From Desulfomicrobium baculatum DSM 4028 (GTDB lineage Bacteria > Desulfobacterota > Desulfovibrionia > Desulfovibrionales > Desulfomicrobiaceae): a stretch of 64,000 bases of DNA. Location: positions 870,501 through 934,500 of the forward strand of contig NC_013173.1 of NCBI RefSeq assembly GCF_000023225.1, written 5' to 3'. A program made the position numbers and the translations under genes. Position 1 is the first letter of the stretch. The number at the start of each line of letters is the position of its first letter. Below the pieces are notes generated by a model, which searched no databases, was not told the origin of the DNA, and worked only from the letters and a program-made list of their open reading frames with translations. Positions 26,152 through 35,394 of this stretch are shown here, piece by piece.

Positions 26152-27288
26152 TTACATCACCTGCCTGCCTTCGCGCCACACTGCAACAACCACGGGCACG
26201 TCGTCCACCATCCTGACGCGCAGGAGATCGGCGCGTTTGCCGGGGAGCAGTTTGCCCCGGTCGCTAAGCCCCAGGGCGCGGGCCGGATTGGCGGTGACGG
26301 TGGCCAGGGCCTCGTGCAGGGGCATGCCCAGGCGCTGGGCCATGACAAAGGGCGCCTGCAGGAGGCTGGCCGGCATGTAGTCGGAAGAGAGAATGTCCAC
26401 CAAGCCGTCGGCGGCCAGTGCCAGGGCCGAGATGTTGCCCGAGTGGGACTCTCCGCGCACCACATTGGGAGCGCCGAGGACCGTGGCCAGGCCAAGTTCC
26501 CGCGCCTTGGACGCGGCCTCGCGGGTGGTGGGAAATTCGGCGATGCCCATGCCCAGGCGGGCTGTCTCTTCCACGTGTTCCACCGTGGTGTCGTCGTGGC
26601 TGGCCAGGGGCAGGCCCCGCTGTGCGCAGAGGCTCAAGATGCTGGTCCGATTCGGTTCGGCGTGGCTTTTCTGCACGGCGCGCAGGCGCTCGATCTCGGC
26701 CAGGAGTTCCTCGTCGGTCCATTTCTTGTCGGCGTGAAAGGAGCGGTACTTCTCCAGGTCGCTCCACTGCCGCTGGCCCGGGGTATGGTCCATGATGGAC
26801 ACCAGGCGCAGGAGGTGGTGGTCCATGACGGAGGAAAACATTTCCACCACGGCCCGGTCGGCCAGTTCGCAGCGGATGTGCAGCAGGTGTTCGGCGCGCA
26901 GCAGGTTGTTATTCCTGGCCAGGGCCAGAGCTTCCAGGGTGGCTGTGAAAATTTCGCGGCGCATGCGCTTGGCGCTGAATTCGCCCGCGCTGACCGCGTC
27001 GAGGACCGTGGTGATCCCGGCGCCGACCATGTGGGTGTCGTGGGCCATGATGGCCGTGAGGCTGGTCGGCCAGCGCACCCCGGAGCGGGGCAGGAAGTGC
27101 TTCTCGATGTTGTCGGTGTGAATCTCGACCAGGCCGGGCAGCAGGTAGTCATCCCCGAAATCGAGAGCTTCGGGGATGGCCGTGGGCGAGTCGATTTCTG
27201 TTATGAGACCGTGCCCGGCCCTCAGAGATCCGTAGACAACACCGTCTGGCGTGACCAAACGGGCATTGGTGCAGCAGAAAGATGGCAT
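26152..27288 (-). CDS. phnM: PhnM-type amidohydrolase (second copy)
   Basis: 378 residues, full length. It carries the same landmarks as the first copy: EIHTDNIEKH, IMDHTPGQRQW, SHDDTTVEHVEE and SSDYMPASLLQAP. The two copies are clearly homologous but diverged through most of their length. Both keep the metal ligands, so both should be active. It follows phnE by 13 bases, making phnC-D-E-M2 a unit. Why the locus needs two PhnM proteins is unclear; a different substrate side chain is possible (inference). Confidence 0.92.
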   Translation of the reverse strand: MPSFCCTNARLVTPDGVVYGSLRAGHGLITEIDSPTAIPEALDFGDDYLLPGLVEIHTDNIEKHFLPRSGVRWPTSLTAIMAHDTHMVGAGITTVLDAVSAGEFSAKRMRREIFTATLEALALARNNNLLRAEHLLHIRCELADRAVVEMFSSVMDHHLLRLVSIMDHTPGQRQWSDLEKYRSFHADKKWTDEELLAEIERLRAVQKSHAEPNRTSILSLCAQRGLPLASHDDTTVEHVEETARLGMGIAEFPTTREAASKARELGLATVLGAPNVVRGESHSGNISALALAADGLVDILSSDYMPASLLQAPFVMAQRLGMPLHEALATVTANPARALGLSDRGKLLPGKRADLLRVRMVDDVPVVVAVWREGRQVM

Positions 27289-27301
27289 GATGGTGTCCGG
27301 T

Positions 27302-28105
27302 TCAGACAAAGAGTTTGCGCAGGCGCTGGGAAACAAGGTCGATGGCGGTCACGGAGATGATGATGAGGATCATGATGGCGCAGGTCTGGGCGAAATAGAA
27401 GCCGCGGATCATCTCCCACAGAACGACGCCGATGCCGCCCGCCCCGACGATGCCGAGCACCGTGGCCGAGCGCACGTTGGATTCGAAGCGGTACAGGGAA
27501 TAGGAGATCCACAAGGGGAGCACCTGCGGGATGACGCCGAAGATGACTTCTTCGATCACGGTCGCGCCCGTCGCGCGGATTCCTTCCACTGGCTGGGGGT
27601 CGATGGCTTCCACGGCCTCGGAAAAAAGCTTGGCCAGCACGCCGGTGGTGTGCACCCAGAGCGCCAGCACACCGGCAAAGGGCCCCAGACCCACGGAGAC
27701 CACGAAGAGCATGGCGAAGACCACTTCGTTGATGGCCCGGCATGCGTCCATGACGCGGCGGACGGGTTGGTAGATCCACCAGGGCGCGATGTTTTCGGAA
27801 CTGAGAATGCCAAAGGGCACTGCGCAGATCACGGCCAGGAACGTGCCCCAGACTGCGAGGTGGAAGGTTACGATGATCTCATCGAGGTAGAGTCTCCATT
27901 CGGAAAAATTTGGCGGAAAAAAATCACCCGCCAAGGTGGCCATGTTACCTGAGTCTTTGATCAGGTCCATGGGGCGCATGTCCGCGCCTCCCCAGGACCA
28001 GGCCAGAATGGCCATGACAATGGCCCAGCCCGTCAGTTTGGTCAGGGACGACTGCACGCTGCGGGGTGGGCGATTATCGACAAGAATCGTGTTCTGAGCT
28101 GTCAT
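27302..28105 (-). CDS. phnE: phosphonate ABC transporter permease PhnE
   Basis: 267 residues with about six membrane segments. Conserved PhnE features: [30 protein letters not shown] in the first periplasmic part, the EAA loop [34 protein letters not shown], and then [17 protein letters not shown]. The unit has one permease gene, implying a homodimer. Sits between phnD and phnM2. Confidence 0.94.
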   Translation of the reverse strand: MTAQNTILVDNRPPRSVQSSLTKLTGWAIVMAILAWSWGGADMRPMDLIKDSGNMATLAGDFFPPNFSEWRLYLDEIIVTFHLAVWGTFLAVICAVPFGILSSENIAPWWIYQPVRRVMDACRAINEVVFAMLFVVSVGLGPFAGVLALWVHTTGVLAKLFSEAVEAIDPQPVEGIRATGATVIEEVIFGVIPQVLPLWISYSLYRFESNVRSATVLGIVGAGGIGVVLWEMIRGFYFAQTCAIMILIIISVTAIDLVSQRLRKLFV

Positions 28106-28165
28106 GAATGCATCCTTGGATGCGGCCGGCTTGTTATGTCCGGCCGCATAGCGTGGCAGAGATGT

Positions 28166-29131
28166 CTAGATTTTGGCTTTGATGGCGTCGAGCTTGGCGT
28201 CGATTTCCGCGAGGGTCTTGGTCTTTTCTTCGGCGGATATGGCCGTATCGCCTTCAACCTTGACGCGCTTCTTGAAGAGTTCGAGCTGGCGGATGGGGAG
28301 AAGCTGGTCGTTGTTGGATTCCTTGAACGGAGCCCAGCCCAGGGCCTTCAGCACGGCGACTTCGCTTTCCTTGCCGGTGGTGCCGTAGGTCATGAGAAAA
28401 TTCTTGAGCTTGGCCTTGGTGGCTTCGGGCAGATCCTTGCGCCAGACCAGCGGATCGCTGGGGATGAGCGGGGAGGTCCACACGACCTTGATCAGGCCGC
28501 GCTTGTCGGGGTGGGTCACGTTCAGTCGAGCCAGGTTTTCGCTGTTGTTGGTGGCCACATCGACCTGCTTGTTGGCCACGCTCAAGGCGTTGGTCTCGTG
28601 GTTCGCGGAAACCACGTTCTTGAAGATCTTCTTGGGATCGACCTTGTTCACCGCGAACACGTAGTAGCTGGGCACGAGAAAGCCGGAGGTGGAGTTGGGG
28701 TCGCCGTTGCCAAAAGAGAGGGAAGCGGCGTTCTTGAGCACGTCTTCCAGTGAGTTCAGCGGGGAATCCTTGTGCACGATGAGGTGGGAATAGTATCCGG
28801 CTTCTCCGTCGGCGGGCACGGTCTGGGCGAAGATTTGACCATCGGCGCGGTCCACGGCTTCCATGGCGCTTTTGTTGCCGTACCAGGCCACCTGCACCTT
28901 GTTGAAGCGCATGCCTTCGATGATTCCGGCATAGTCGGAGGCGAAGAACGCGTTGATTTTTAGTCCGGTGGCCTTTTCCATATCGGAAAGGAAAGGCTGC
29001 CAAATGGTTTTCAGGTTCATGGAAGCTTCGGTGGAAATGATGCCGAAGTTGATTTCTTTCATCTCGGCGGAAGCGGTCTGGACGCCAAAAAACGCCAGTA
29101 GGATGAACAGGCCACATAGTTTGCGAAACAT
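28166..29131 (-). CDS. phnD: phosphonate-binding periplasmic protein PhnD
   Basis: 321 residues with a signal peptide cleaved after QTASA (about residue 22). The PhnD family pattern is seen: INFGIISTEASMNLKTIWQPFLSDMEKATG, YAGIIEGMRFNKVQVAWYGN, and SFGNGDPNSTSGFLVPSYYVF, which supplies the serine/threonine phosphonate-binding loop. It ends with a lysine/glutamate-rich helix. This is the receptor for the phnC-D-E uptake system and differs strongly from the second PhnD at 58.3 kb. Confidence 0.94.
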   Translation of the reverse strand: MFRKLCGLFILLAFFGVQTASAEMKEINFGIISTEASMNLKTIWQPFLSDMEKATGLKINAFFASDYAGIIEGMRFNKVQVAWYGNKSAMEAVDRADGQIFAQTVPADGEAGYYSHLIVHKDSPLNSLEDVLKNAASLSFGNGDPNSTSGFLVPSYYVFAVNKVDPKKIFKNVVSANHETNALSVANKQVDVATNNSENLARLNVTHPDKRGLIKVVWTSPLIPSDPLVWRKDLPEATKAKLKNFLMTYGTTGKESEVAVLKALGWAPFKESNNDQLLPIRQLELFKKRVKVEGDTAISAEEKTKTLAEIDAKLDAIKAKI

Positions 29132-29160
29132 TTTCTACTCCTTTGAAGTGCGGATGGTCG

Positions 29161-30003
29161 TTATGCCGCGGCAGGTGCCGGGGCGGGTTGGTTCTGGTTT
29201 CTTCCAGGCTGCTGGCGCATGGCGTTGTCCACGGCGGGAGAGAAAAGCTCCTCGGTTTCCGATCCGTAGATTTCTTTCAAAAAGGATGGGGTCAGGGCGG
29301 TACTGGGGCCGTCATAGACAACGCGACCCTGACGCAGGGCGATGGTCCGGGGGCAGTAGCGGATGGCGTATTCGACCTGATGCAGGGAGACCACGACGGT
29401 TATTTTGTCCTCGCGGTGGATCTGGGCCAGGATGTCCATGACTATGCGGGATGATTCGGGATCAAGGGAGGCGATGGGTTCGTCGGCGAGCAGGACCTTG
29501 GCGCGCTGCGTCAGGGCCCGGGCAATGGCCACACGCTGCTGCTGACCGCCGGACAGGGTCGAGGCGCGCTGCCAGGCTTTGCCTGCCATGCCGACCCGGG
29601 CCAGGGACTCCATACCCAGGCGGCGTTCCGATGGTGGAAAGAGGTTGGAAACGGACCGCCAGGTAGGCACCCGTCCCAGAGTGCCCATGAGCACGTTGGT
29701 CATGACCGAGAGGCGGTCCACCAGATTGAACTGCTGGAAGATGACCCCTACCTCGGTACGCACCTTGCGGGCATTCTTGGAGAGTCGTCCGTCGCGCTGC
29801 ATGATGCGGTTCAGCACTTCAATCTGCCCCCCGCTATCCGTGTCGCAGCACATGAGTCCGCAGATATGGCGCATGAGGGTCGATTTGCCCGAACCGGAAG
29901 AGCCGATGAGGGCGACCATCTCGCCGCTCTCCACGGTGGCGTTGATATTGTCGAGTCCCTTGGAGTTCTTGAAAGTCTTGGTCAGCTGTTTGATCTGGAT
30001 CAT
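29161..30003 (-). CDS. phnC: phosphonate ABC transporter ATP-binding protein PhnC
   Basis: 280 residues. Walker [11 protein letters not shown]-loop [21 protein letters not shown], signature [15 protein letters not shown], Walker [13 protein letters not shown]. After the ABC domain it has an unusual tail rich in Q, N, P and A ([19 protein letters not shown]). The start at 30003 follows GAGGAAACATC. First gene of the minus-strand unit, with a palindromic operator-like site about 76 bases upstream. Confidence 0.94.
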   Translation of the reverse strand: MIQIKQLTKTFKNSKGLDNINATVESGEMVALIGSSGSGKSTLMRHICGLMCCDTDSGGQIEVLNRIMQRDGRLSKNARKVRTEVGVIFQQFNLVDRLSVMTNVLMGTLGRVPTWRSVSNLFPPSERRLGMESLARVGMAGKAWQRASTLSGGQQQRVAIARALTQRAKVLLADEPIASLDPESSRIVMDILAQIHREDKITVVVSLHQVEYAIRYCPRTIALRQGRVVYDGPSTALTPSFLKEIYGSETEELFSPAVDNAMRQQPGRNQNQPAPAPAAA

Positions 30004-30078
30004 GATGTTTCCTCGCGTTTTGCTTTTACTAGGAAACATCTGTGACGGGAGCGTGTCCGGCCCATGACAAGTCTGCCT

Positions 30079-30098
30079 CAAGTGGTCTAGACAACTTG
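30079..30098. promoter_or_regulatory. probable PhnF/HutC-type operator upstream of phnC
   Basis: CAAGTGGTCTAGACAACTTG, a 20-base palindrome broken only at positions 6 and 15. The core GGTCTAGAC is the classic binding pattern of HutC-subfamily GntR regulators, to which PhnF belongs. It shares nine of twelve core bases with the site between phnF and phnG. Confidence 0.65.
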
Positions 30099-30403
30099 CT
30101 GTTTTGTCTTGTGTTTTTCCCGTGCTCCTCGTTGTCTGAACCGCTCTTGGCCGCTGCCGGATTTCAGGATCGGCAACGAAAAGCGAAAAACCGCGCGCAG
30201 CAAGCAGCGCGTCGGCGAAAGTGAAATTAAAGTCTTAACATGTTGAAATAATTAATACTCTGTTCGGGGTTGCCCGCTCTCGCTTATTGCCTTACTTCCC
30301 GGATCAGGTGTGTATGTTCGTTTTTTTTCCGGGTATAGCCGCATTCTTTTTTTAAGGAGCGGCAGGTACCCGTCTCCACTGTCAATCCCTTTGAGGCCCT
30401 GGT
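30099..30403. other. intergenic region between phnC and the TPR gene
   Basis: Contains the promoters of two divergent genes. An AT-rich stretch at 30222-30262 is the likeliest promoter location but no clear -35/-10 pair was assigned. No reading frame or repeat was recognised. Confidence 0.4.
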
Positions 30404-31771
30404 ATGTCGCACAAGTTGATACGAAAAGATGTCGCTCCGGTTTACGACAGGATAGTCGCCAATTTTTTACAGAACCAGAACGGATCTTTTTTTCTGGTCA
30501 CCAATGACGAGATATTCGTGCGTACCATGCGCGGAGCATTGCGCACCATGGGGCTGAACTACGATTCTTTATCCGTAGCCCATGTTTCTTCCGATATTTG
30601 GAAAAAGTGCAGGGACCTTTTGGAAGAAAGGTCGCAAGTGGTCATGTTTATCGAATCGAAAATCAATGGAAGATCGAATGTTTTCGACTTTAAGTCCTTG
30701 AAGGACAGCTTTGGAAACAGGCTGAAGATAATATGCATAACACCTGAAGTTTCAGAAGAGCATGTATCTTTTATTGCTGAAAACGATGTTGATTCAATAA
30801 TAGTCAAACCTATTTCAATAAACAACATAATACAAAAAATAGCATTTGCTATAAAGCCTTCCAATATTTTTCAAACTGAAGTCGAGAATATTAAGATTTT
30901 GATAGAGAAAAAAGAGTATGATCAGGCTCAATTAAAAATTGATATTCTTCTTGAAGAGAAGCCGAGTAGTTCTATATGTATGATTTTGAAGGGTGATATT
31001 GCCAGGAAGAATGGTGATATAAAAAATGCAGAAATATACTATAAAGAAGCTGTAAAGGAGTCTAGGCTTAATCTGAAGCCTTTGCAGAAGCTTGCGGATT
31101 TGTATGAAGAAATTGAAGAGTCAAAGGAATATATCAAATATCTTCTGCTCATGGATAAGATTTCTCCTTTGAACCATAAACGTAAAATCAATATCGGCGA
31201 ACAGTACAGCAAGACCGGCGAGGACGAGAAAGCCAAGAAATTTTATTCTGATGCGGTAAATATCGTGCGCTCGCAGGCCAACGATATGCTGGCCTCCACG
31301 CTCATGGATATTGGCGTGAAGCTGCGTGAGGTGAACCCCGAGCAGAGCATCCTGTTCATGAATCAGGCCCTTGAGACGAAGGGTGCCGACATGACCCGCG
31401 AAGATTTGTGGATGGTCATCGAGATGGGGGTGTCGCTGCGCAAGAAGGGTGACTGGAAGGGCGCGGTGCAGACCTACCAGCAGGCGCTGAACGTGATTCC
31501 CAACGAAGCGGGACTGCACTACAATATGGGCATGGCTTATGCGCAGGGTAAAGAGCATTACAAGGCCGTCTGCGAGTTCGAAAAGGCGATAGCCGCTTCT
31601 TCGGACATTCTTCAGGAATCGCCGCTTATCCCTTTCAATATCGGAATGGTCTATTTCCAGATGAACCGATTGCAGGAAGTGGAGCGGTTCATGAAAGCAG
31701 CATTGAAGTGCGATCCGAATTTCGAACGTGCCAAGACGATTCTCGGAAAAATAGGCTCCAAAGCGGAGTGA
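30404..31771 (+). CDS. pseudo-receiver/TPR-repeat protein
   Basis: 455 residues. The N-terminal 150 residues resemble a response-regulator receiver: FLVTNDEIFVRTMRGALRTMGL and later SIIVKPISINNIIQKI with the conserved KP. The strand that should carry the phosphorylated aspartate reads VVMFIESK, with glutamate and no aspartate, so it is probably a pseudo-receiver. The rest is a series of tetratricopeptide repeats (for example DLWMVIEMGVSLRKKGDWKGAVQTYQQAL and AGLHYNMGMAYAQGKEHYKAVCEFEKAI). It is likely a protein-protein scaffold. The first 800 bases are much AT-richer than the last 550. Confidence 0.8.
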   Translation: MSHKLIRKDVAPVYDRIVANFLQNQNGSFFLVTNDEIFVRTMRGALRTMGLNYDSLSVAHVSSDIWKKCRDLLEERSQVVMFIESKINGRSNVFDFKSLKDSFGNRLKIICITPEVSEEHVSFIAENDVDSIIVKPISINNIIQKIAFAIKPSNIFQTEVENIKILIEKKEYDQAQLKIDILLEEKPSSSICMILKGDIARKNGDIKNAEIYYKEAVKESRLNLKPLQKLADLYEEIEESKEYIKYLLLMDKISPLNHKRKINIGEQYSKTGEDEKAKKFYSDAVNIVRSQANDMLASTLMDIGVKLREVNPEQSILFMNQALETKGADMTREDLWMVIEMGVSLRKKGDWKGAVQTYQQALNVIPNEAGLHYNMGMAYAQGKEHYKAVCEFEKAIAASSDILQESPLIPFNIGMVYFQMNRLQEVERFMKAALKCDPNFERAKTILGKIGSKAE

Positions 31772-32089
31772 TGCCAGGTTTTCCGGCGAGTGTTGCCGAA
31801 CCGTTTATGCAGTCGGTGGCGATGCGTTGCTCAAAAACAGTCTATCACGGCGAATGGATTAATTTTCAGCCATGGTCAGATTCACCCAGAGAAGAGGTCA
31901 AAACGGTCTTTCGTGAATTCCAGCCGGTCTCGCCATAATGCATGTGCGTTTCAGGATTTACCGACTTGCGCATACTGCGGTATCTTGTAAGAAAGCGCAT
32001 CCACCACGAACGGTTTTCGGCACACGTTGGCCGGACTTTCGTCGCTAAACTGTCATCCTGCATGGCCCTGCAGGGCCTAAACGGTGCAC
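31772..32089. other. intergenic region before the hybrid kinase
   Basis: About 318 non-coding bases. The only clear structure is a perfect 14-base palindrome GGCCCTGCAGGGCC at 32064-32077, ending 12 bases before the kinase ATG and covering its probable ribosome binding site. No terminator was recognised after the TPR gene. Confidence 0.5.
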
Positions 32090-35008
32090 ATGCCACTATC
32101 ACCATCGAGTTTTGAAGATCCCCACGACCTGTTGATGGGCGCTCCCATCGGCATATTCACGTCCTCGCCCGAAGGCCGCTACCTGTCCGCGAATCCGGCC
32201 ATGGCCCGGATTTTTGGCTATGCGTCGCCCCAGGCCTTGGTCGCTGCATCCGCAGAGGTTGGAACGGGCAGCCATGCCGATTCTGCCGAGGGGGGCGCGT
32301 TCCTGCGGCTTCTGGACGTTCAGGACGAAATTTTCGACCGGGAAACCCGTCATCTGCGCCGGGACGGTTCCGAGGTCTGGGTGTCCACCAGCGCGCGGGC
32401 CGTGCGCGACAGCTCCGGAAAAACGCTGCATTTTTTGGGTTTCGTCACGGAGATCACGCCCCGCAAGCAGGTCGAGGCGGTCCTGGCCCACGAACGGAAC
32501 CTGTACCGCGATCTTGTCGCCTCGCAGCCTGCCGGAGTGTACAGGTTGCGCGTTTTGGCCCAAAAGCCATGGGGCCCGGAAGAGTGGGTTGAAAAGCTGG
32601 AATCCAACTACACGCTTGAAATGGTCAGCGACCGGTTCTGCGAAATCCTGGGCGCGACCCGGGAAGAGTGCCAAGCTAACGCGAGTATCGTGATCGAGCG
32701 CATGCATTCCGAGGACAGGGCGGATTTCGTGGCCAGGAACGTTCTGGCCGTGGAGTCGCTGTCGCGCTTCACCTGGGAGGGACGGATCGAGAGCGCCGAT
32801 GGGGATCGCTGGGTCCACTTCGAATCCGTGCCCAGGTCCCTGGACAACGGGGATGTGCTCTGGACCGGCATTCTGCTGGACATCTCCGGGTTCAAGCAGG
32901 CCGAGCGGGCATCGGACCAGAGGGCCCGTGAGCTGGCCGCTCTGCATGAGTTGAGCATGGTCGTCAGTTCCTCGCTGTCCCTGGACCAGATCGTGGCAGC
33001 CTCGGTGCGCGTGGTCCGGGAGACCACGGGTTCCGACATGGTCTATCTGTTCCTCCGGCAGGGAGAGCGTCTGCTGCTTCAGGCAGTGTGTCCGCAGGAT
33101 TCGGAAATGTTGCTGCATGAAGTTCATGAACACCGGGTCGGGGAGTGCTTGTGCGGGCTGGCGGTGCTGGACGGCGAGCCGCAGTACTCCAACGACATTC
33201 TCAGCGATGACCGCTGCACCAGGCAGGAATGCAAGGAGGCCGGTATCCTGTCCTTCGCGGCGCTGCCGCTTCGCGACGGCCGGGATGTCATCGGCGTCAT
33301 GGGACTGGCTTCCCGCACGCCCAGGGATTTTCATCCCCAGTCCGAATTTCTGGAGACCCAAGCCCATCAGGTGTCTATCGCCCTGGTCAATGCGCGCCTC
33401 TATGAGAAGGCCAACCAGGAGCTGGACAACCGCATCCAGGCCGAAAAGACCTTGCGAGAGCGTGAGGAATTCATCCGCACCGTGCTGGACAATCTGCCCG
33501 TAGGCGTGGCCGTGAACACGGTTTCTCCGGACGTCAGGTTCGAGTACATGAATGAGCTCTTCCCCAGGTTTTACGGAACGACCAGGGAGTCTATCACCGC
33601 CCCCGAGGGATTCTGGGAGGCCGCGTATCCCGAACCGGAATTCCGGGGAAAGATTCGCGGGATGGTCACGGCAGGCTGCGCCAGCGGGAGCCAGGAGCGC
33701 ATGTGCTGGGCTGATGTGCCCATCATGCGGCAGGACGAGACCCGCTTCGTCACCGCCCGCAACATCCCGCTGCCGGGCACGAACCTGATGATTTCGACGG
33801 TCTGGGACGTGACCGAACGTAAGCAGGCGGAGCAGGCCATGGCCAGGGCCAAGGATGCGGCCGAGTCCGCCAGCCAGGCTAAAAACGAATTCCTGGCCAA
33901 CATGAGCCATGAGCTGCGTACCCCCTTGAACGGCGTCATGGCCATGATGCAGCTCTTGGAGATGACGCCTTTGAACGGCGAGCAGACGGAGTACGTGCAT
34001 CTGGCCAGAAAGTCGTCCGAGCGGCTGACTCGCCTGCTGAGCGATCTGCTGGACATCTCGCGTATCGAGGCCGGCAAGGTCGAGATACGCGAGGAGGCGT
34101 TTGCGGTTCAGGAGCTGCTCCAGTCCGTTTCCGAACTGTTCAACACCAGCGCGCAGAGCAAGGGCGTGTCTCTGGAGCTGTCGACGGATCCTTCCGTGCC
34201 GCCCAGGCTCAAGGGTGACGCGGCCAGGCTCAGGCAGGTGCTTTTCAACCTGGTGGGGAACGCCCTGAAATTCACGGACCAGGGCTTCGTGCGCGTGGAG
34301 CTGACGGCGCTTCCCCCTAGGGGTCTGGAACAGTGCCGCATTCTGTTTTCCGTGATGGATACGGGCATCGGCATCCCTTCGGAAAAACAGCACGATCTGT
34401 TCACCCCCTTCTTCCAGGTCGAAGGCGCCTACACTCGCAGGTACCAGGGCGCCGGGCTGGGATTGGCCATAGTCAGGCGGCTGGTCGAGCTCATGGGCGG
34501 ACATATCACTCTGGACAGCATTTTCGGAGAGGGGACGGAGGTCCACGTCGCGCTGCCGCTGGGCCTGACCGAGAGCGAGGCGGACGCCTTGGCGAGCGCC
34601 GAGGATTTTGAACCCCTGCCCGTCATGCGCGTGTTGCTGGCCGAGGATGAGCCGATCAACGCCCTGGCCGCGAGCAGGATGATCAACCGGGATGGACATG
34701 AGGTTATTGTGGCCGAGAACGGGCGGCAGGTCCTTAATCTGCTCGAAGAACGGGAGTTCGACTGCATCCTGATGGACATCCAGATGCCGGTCATGGACGG
34801 TGAGGAGACAACCAGGGCGATCAGGTCCTCCGGCAAGGCCTATGCAAGCATCCCCATCATCGCCCTGACCGCCTACTCCATGAGCGGAGACCGCGAGAAG
34901 TTCCTGACGGCCGGAATGAACGACTATCTGTCCAAACCGTTCAAAATCGAGGAATTACGCAGGACTTTCAGACGTTGCGCAGGCATTGCGGGCCGAGGGA
35001 CCGGGTAA
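32090..35008 (+). CDS. hybrid sensor histidine kinase/response regulator (PAS-PAS-GAF-PAS-HisKA-HATPase-REC)
   Basis: 972 residues with no membrane segment, so a cytoplasmic sensor. Domains in order: PAS (about 12-125, LLMGAPIGIFTSSPEGRYLSANPAMARIFG), a second PAS (135-275), GAF (290-440, with C-x-x-x-E in TRQECKEAGILSFAALPL), a third PAS (455-575), HisKA with the phospho-accepting histidine at 607 (NMSHELRTPLNG), HATPase_c (695-815, LVGNALKFTDQGF and GAGLGLAIV), and a C-terminal receiver with aspartate 896 (CILMDIQMPVMDG). No cognate regulator is adjacent. It may act with the pseudo-receiver/TPR protein upstream (inference). A GTG at 32084 is an alternative start. Confidence 0.92.
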   Translation: MPLSPSSFEDPHDLLMGAPIGIFTSSPEGRYLSANPAMARIFGYASPQALVAASAEVGTGSHADSAEGGAFLRLLDVQDEIFDRETRHLRRDGSEVWVSTSARAVRDSSGKTLHFLGFVTEITPRKQVEAVLAHERNLYRDLVASQPAGVYRLRVLAQKPWGPEEWVEKLESNYTLEMVSDRFCEILGATREECQANASIVIERMHSEDRADFVARNVLAVESLSRFTWEGRIESADGDRWVHFESVPRSLDNGDVLWTGILLDISGFKQAERASDQRARELAALHELSMVVSSSLSLDQIVAASVRVVRETTGSDMVYLFLRQGERLLLQAVCPQDSEMLLHEVHEHRVGECLCGLAVLDGEPQYSNDILSDDRCTRQECKEAGILSFAALPLRDGRDVIGVMGLASRTPRDFHPQSEFLETQAHQVSIALVNARLYEKANQELDNRIQAEKTLREREEFIRTVLDNLPVGVAVNTVSPDVRFEYMNELFPRFYGTTRESITAPEGFWEAAYPEPEFRGKIRGMVTAGCASGSQERMCWADVPIMRQDETRFVTARNIPLPGTNLMISTVWDVTERKQAEQAMARAKDAAESASQAKNEFLANMSHELRTPLNGVMAMMQLLEMTPLNGEQTEYVHLARKSSERLTRLLSDLLDISRIEAGKVEIREEAFAVQELLQSVSELFNTSAQSKGVSLELSTDPSVPPRLKGDAARLRQVLFNLVGNALKFTDQGFVRVELTALPPRGLEQCRILFSVMDTGIGIPSEKQHDLFTPFFQVEGAYTRRYQGAGLGLAIVRRLVELMGGHITLDSIFGEGTEVHVALPLGLTESEADALASAEDFEPLPVMRVLLAEDEPINALAASRMINRDGHEVIVAENGRQVLNLLEEREFDCILMDIQMPVMDGEETTRAIRSSGKAYASIPIIALTAYSMSGDREKFLTAGMNDYLSKPFKIEELRRTFRRCAGIAGRGTG

Positions 35009-35109
35009 TGCACCGCACTGGCAGACGTTAAACAATTTTTGAAACATCGTCTTTTATCTCAGGTTGTTCTGCCGGAACGTGGGAGATTGCGTAGCAGGGT
35101 AGCCGGTCC

Positions 35110-35295
35110 TCACAGCGATTGCAGGTACGCCTTGGTGATCCACTGGTCGCCGTCCTCCTCAGTCAGGTTTTCGAGACTGGCGAGGGGTTTGCCCAGATAG
35201 TGTTCCGAATAGGCTCGGACATATGCGTCGCGGTCCATGTTCTGCCGCTCGCAGAGTTGGCGGAAGATGCTGGCCTGGATTCTGTTGATGAGCAT
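35110..35295 (-). CDS. small conserved-looking protein of unknown function
   Basis: 61 residues: starts MLINRIQASIFRQLCERQNMD and ends DGDQWITKAYLQSL. The start at 35295 follows CGGAG by six bases; the frame is open slightly further upstream. Acidic, probably helical, with no membrane segment or known motif. It sits alone between the hybrid kinase and nifV on the strand of nifV. Confidence 0.6.
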   Translation of the reverse strand: MLINRIQASIFRQLCERQNMDRDAYVRAYSEHYLGKPLASLENLTEEDGDQWITKAYLQSL

Positions 35296-35394
35296 GGATT
35301 CTCCGTTGGTGGTGCGGCCTGCTGACGCGCTCACGGCCCGGAACTCACGGTCATCCGGGACGTGAGCGCGTTTGTGTCGTCCGGGTGCTGATTT

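Noticed and set aside
32099-34699. An 866-codon open frame on the minus strand
   Set aside because: It is fully antisense to the hybrid histidine kinase, whose domains are unambiguous. The translated product is rich in H, Q, R and G, typical of GC-rich shadow frames.
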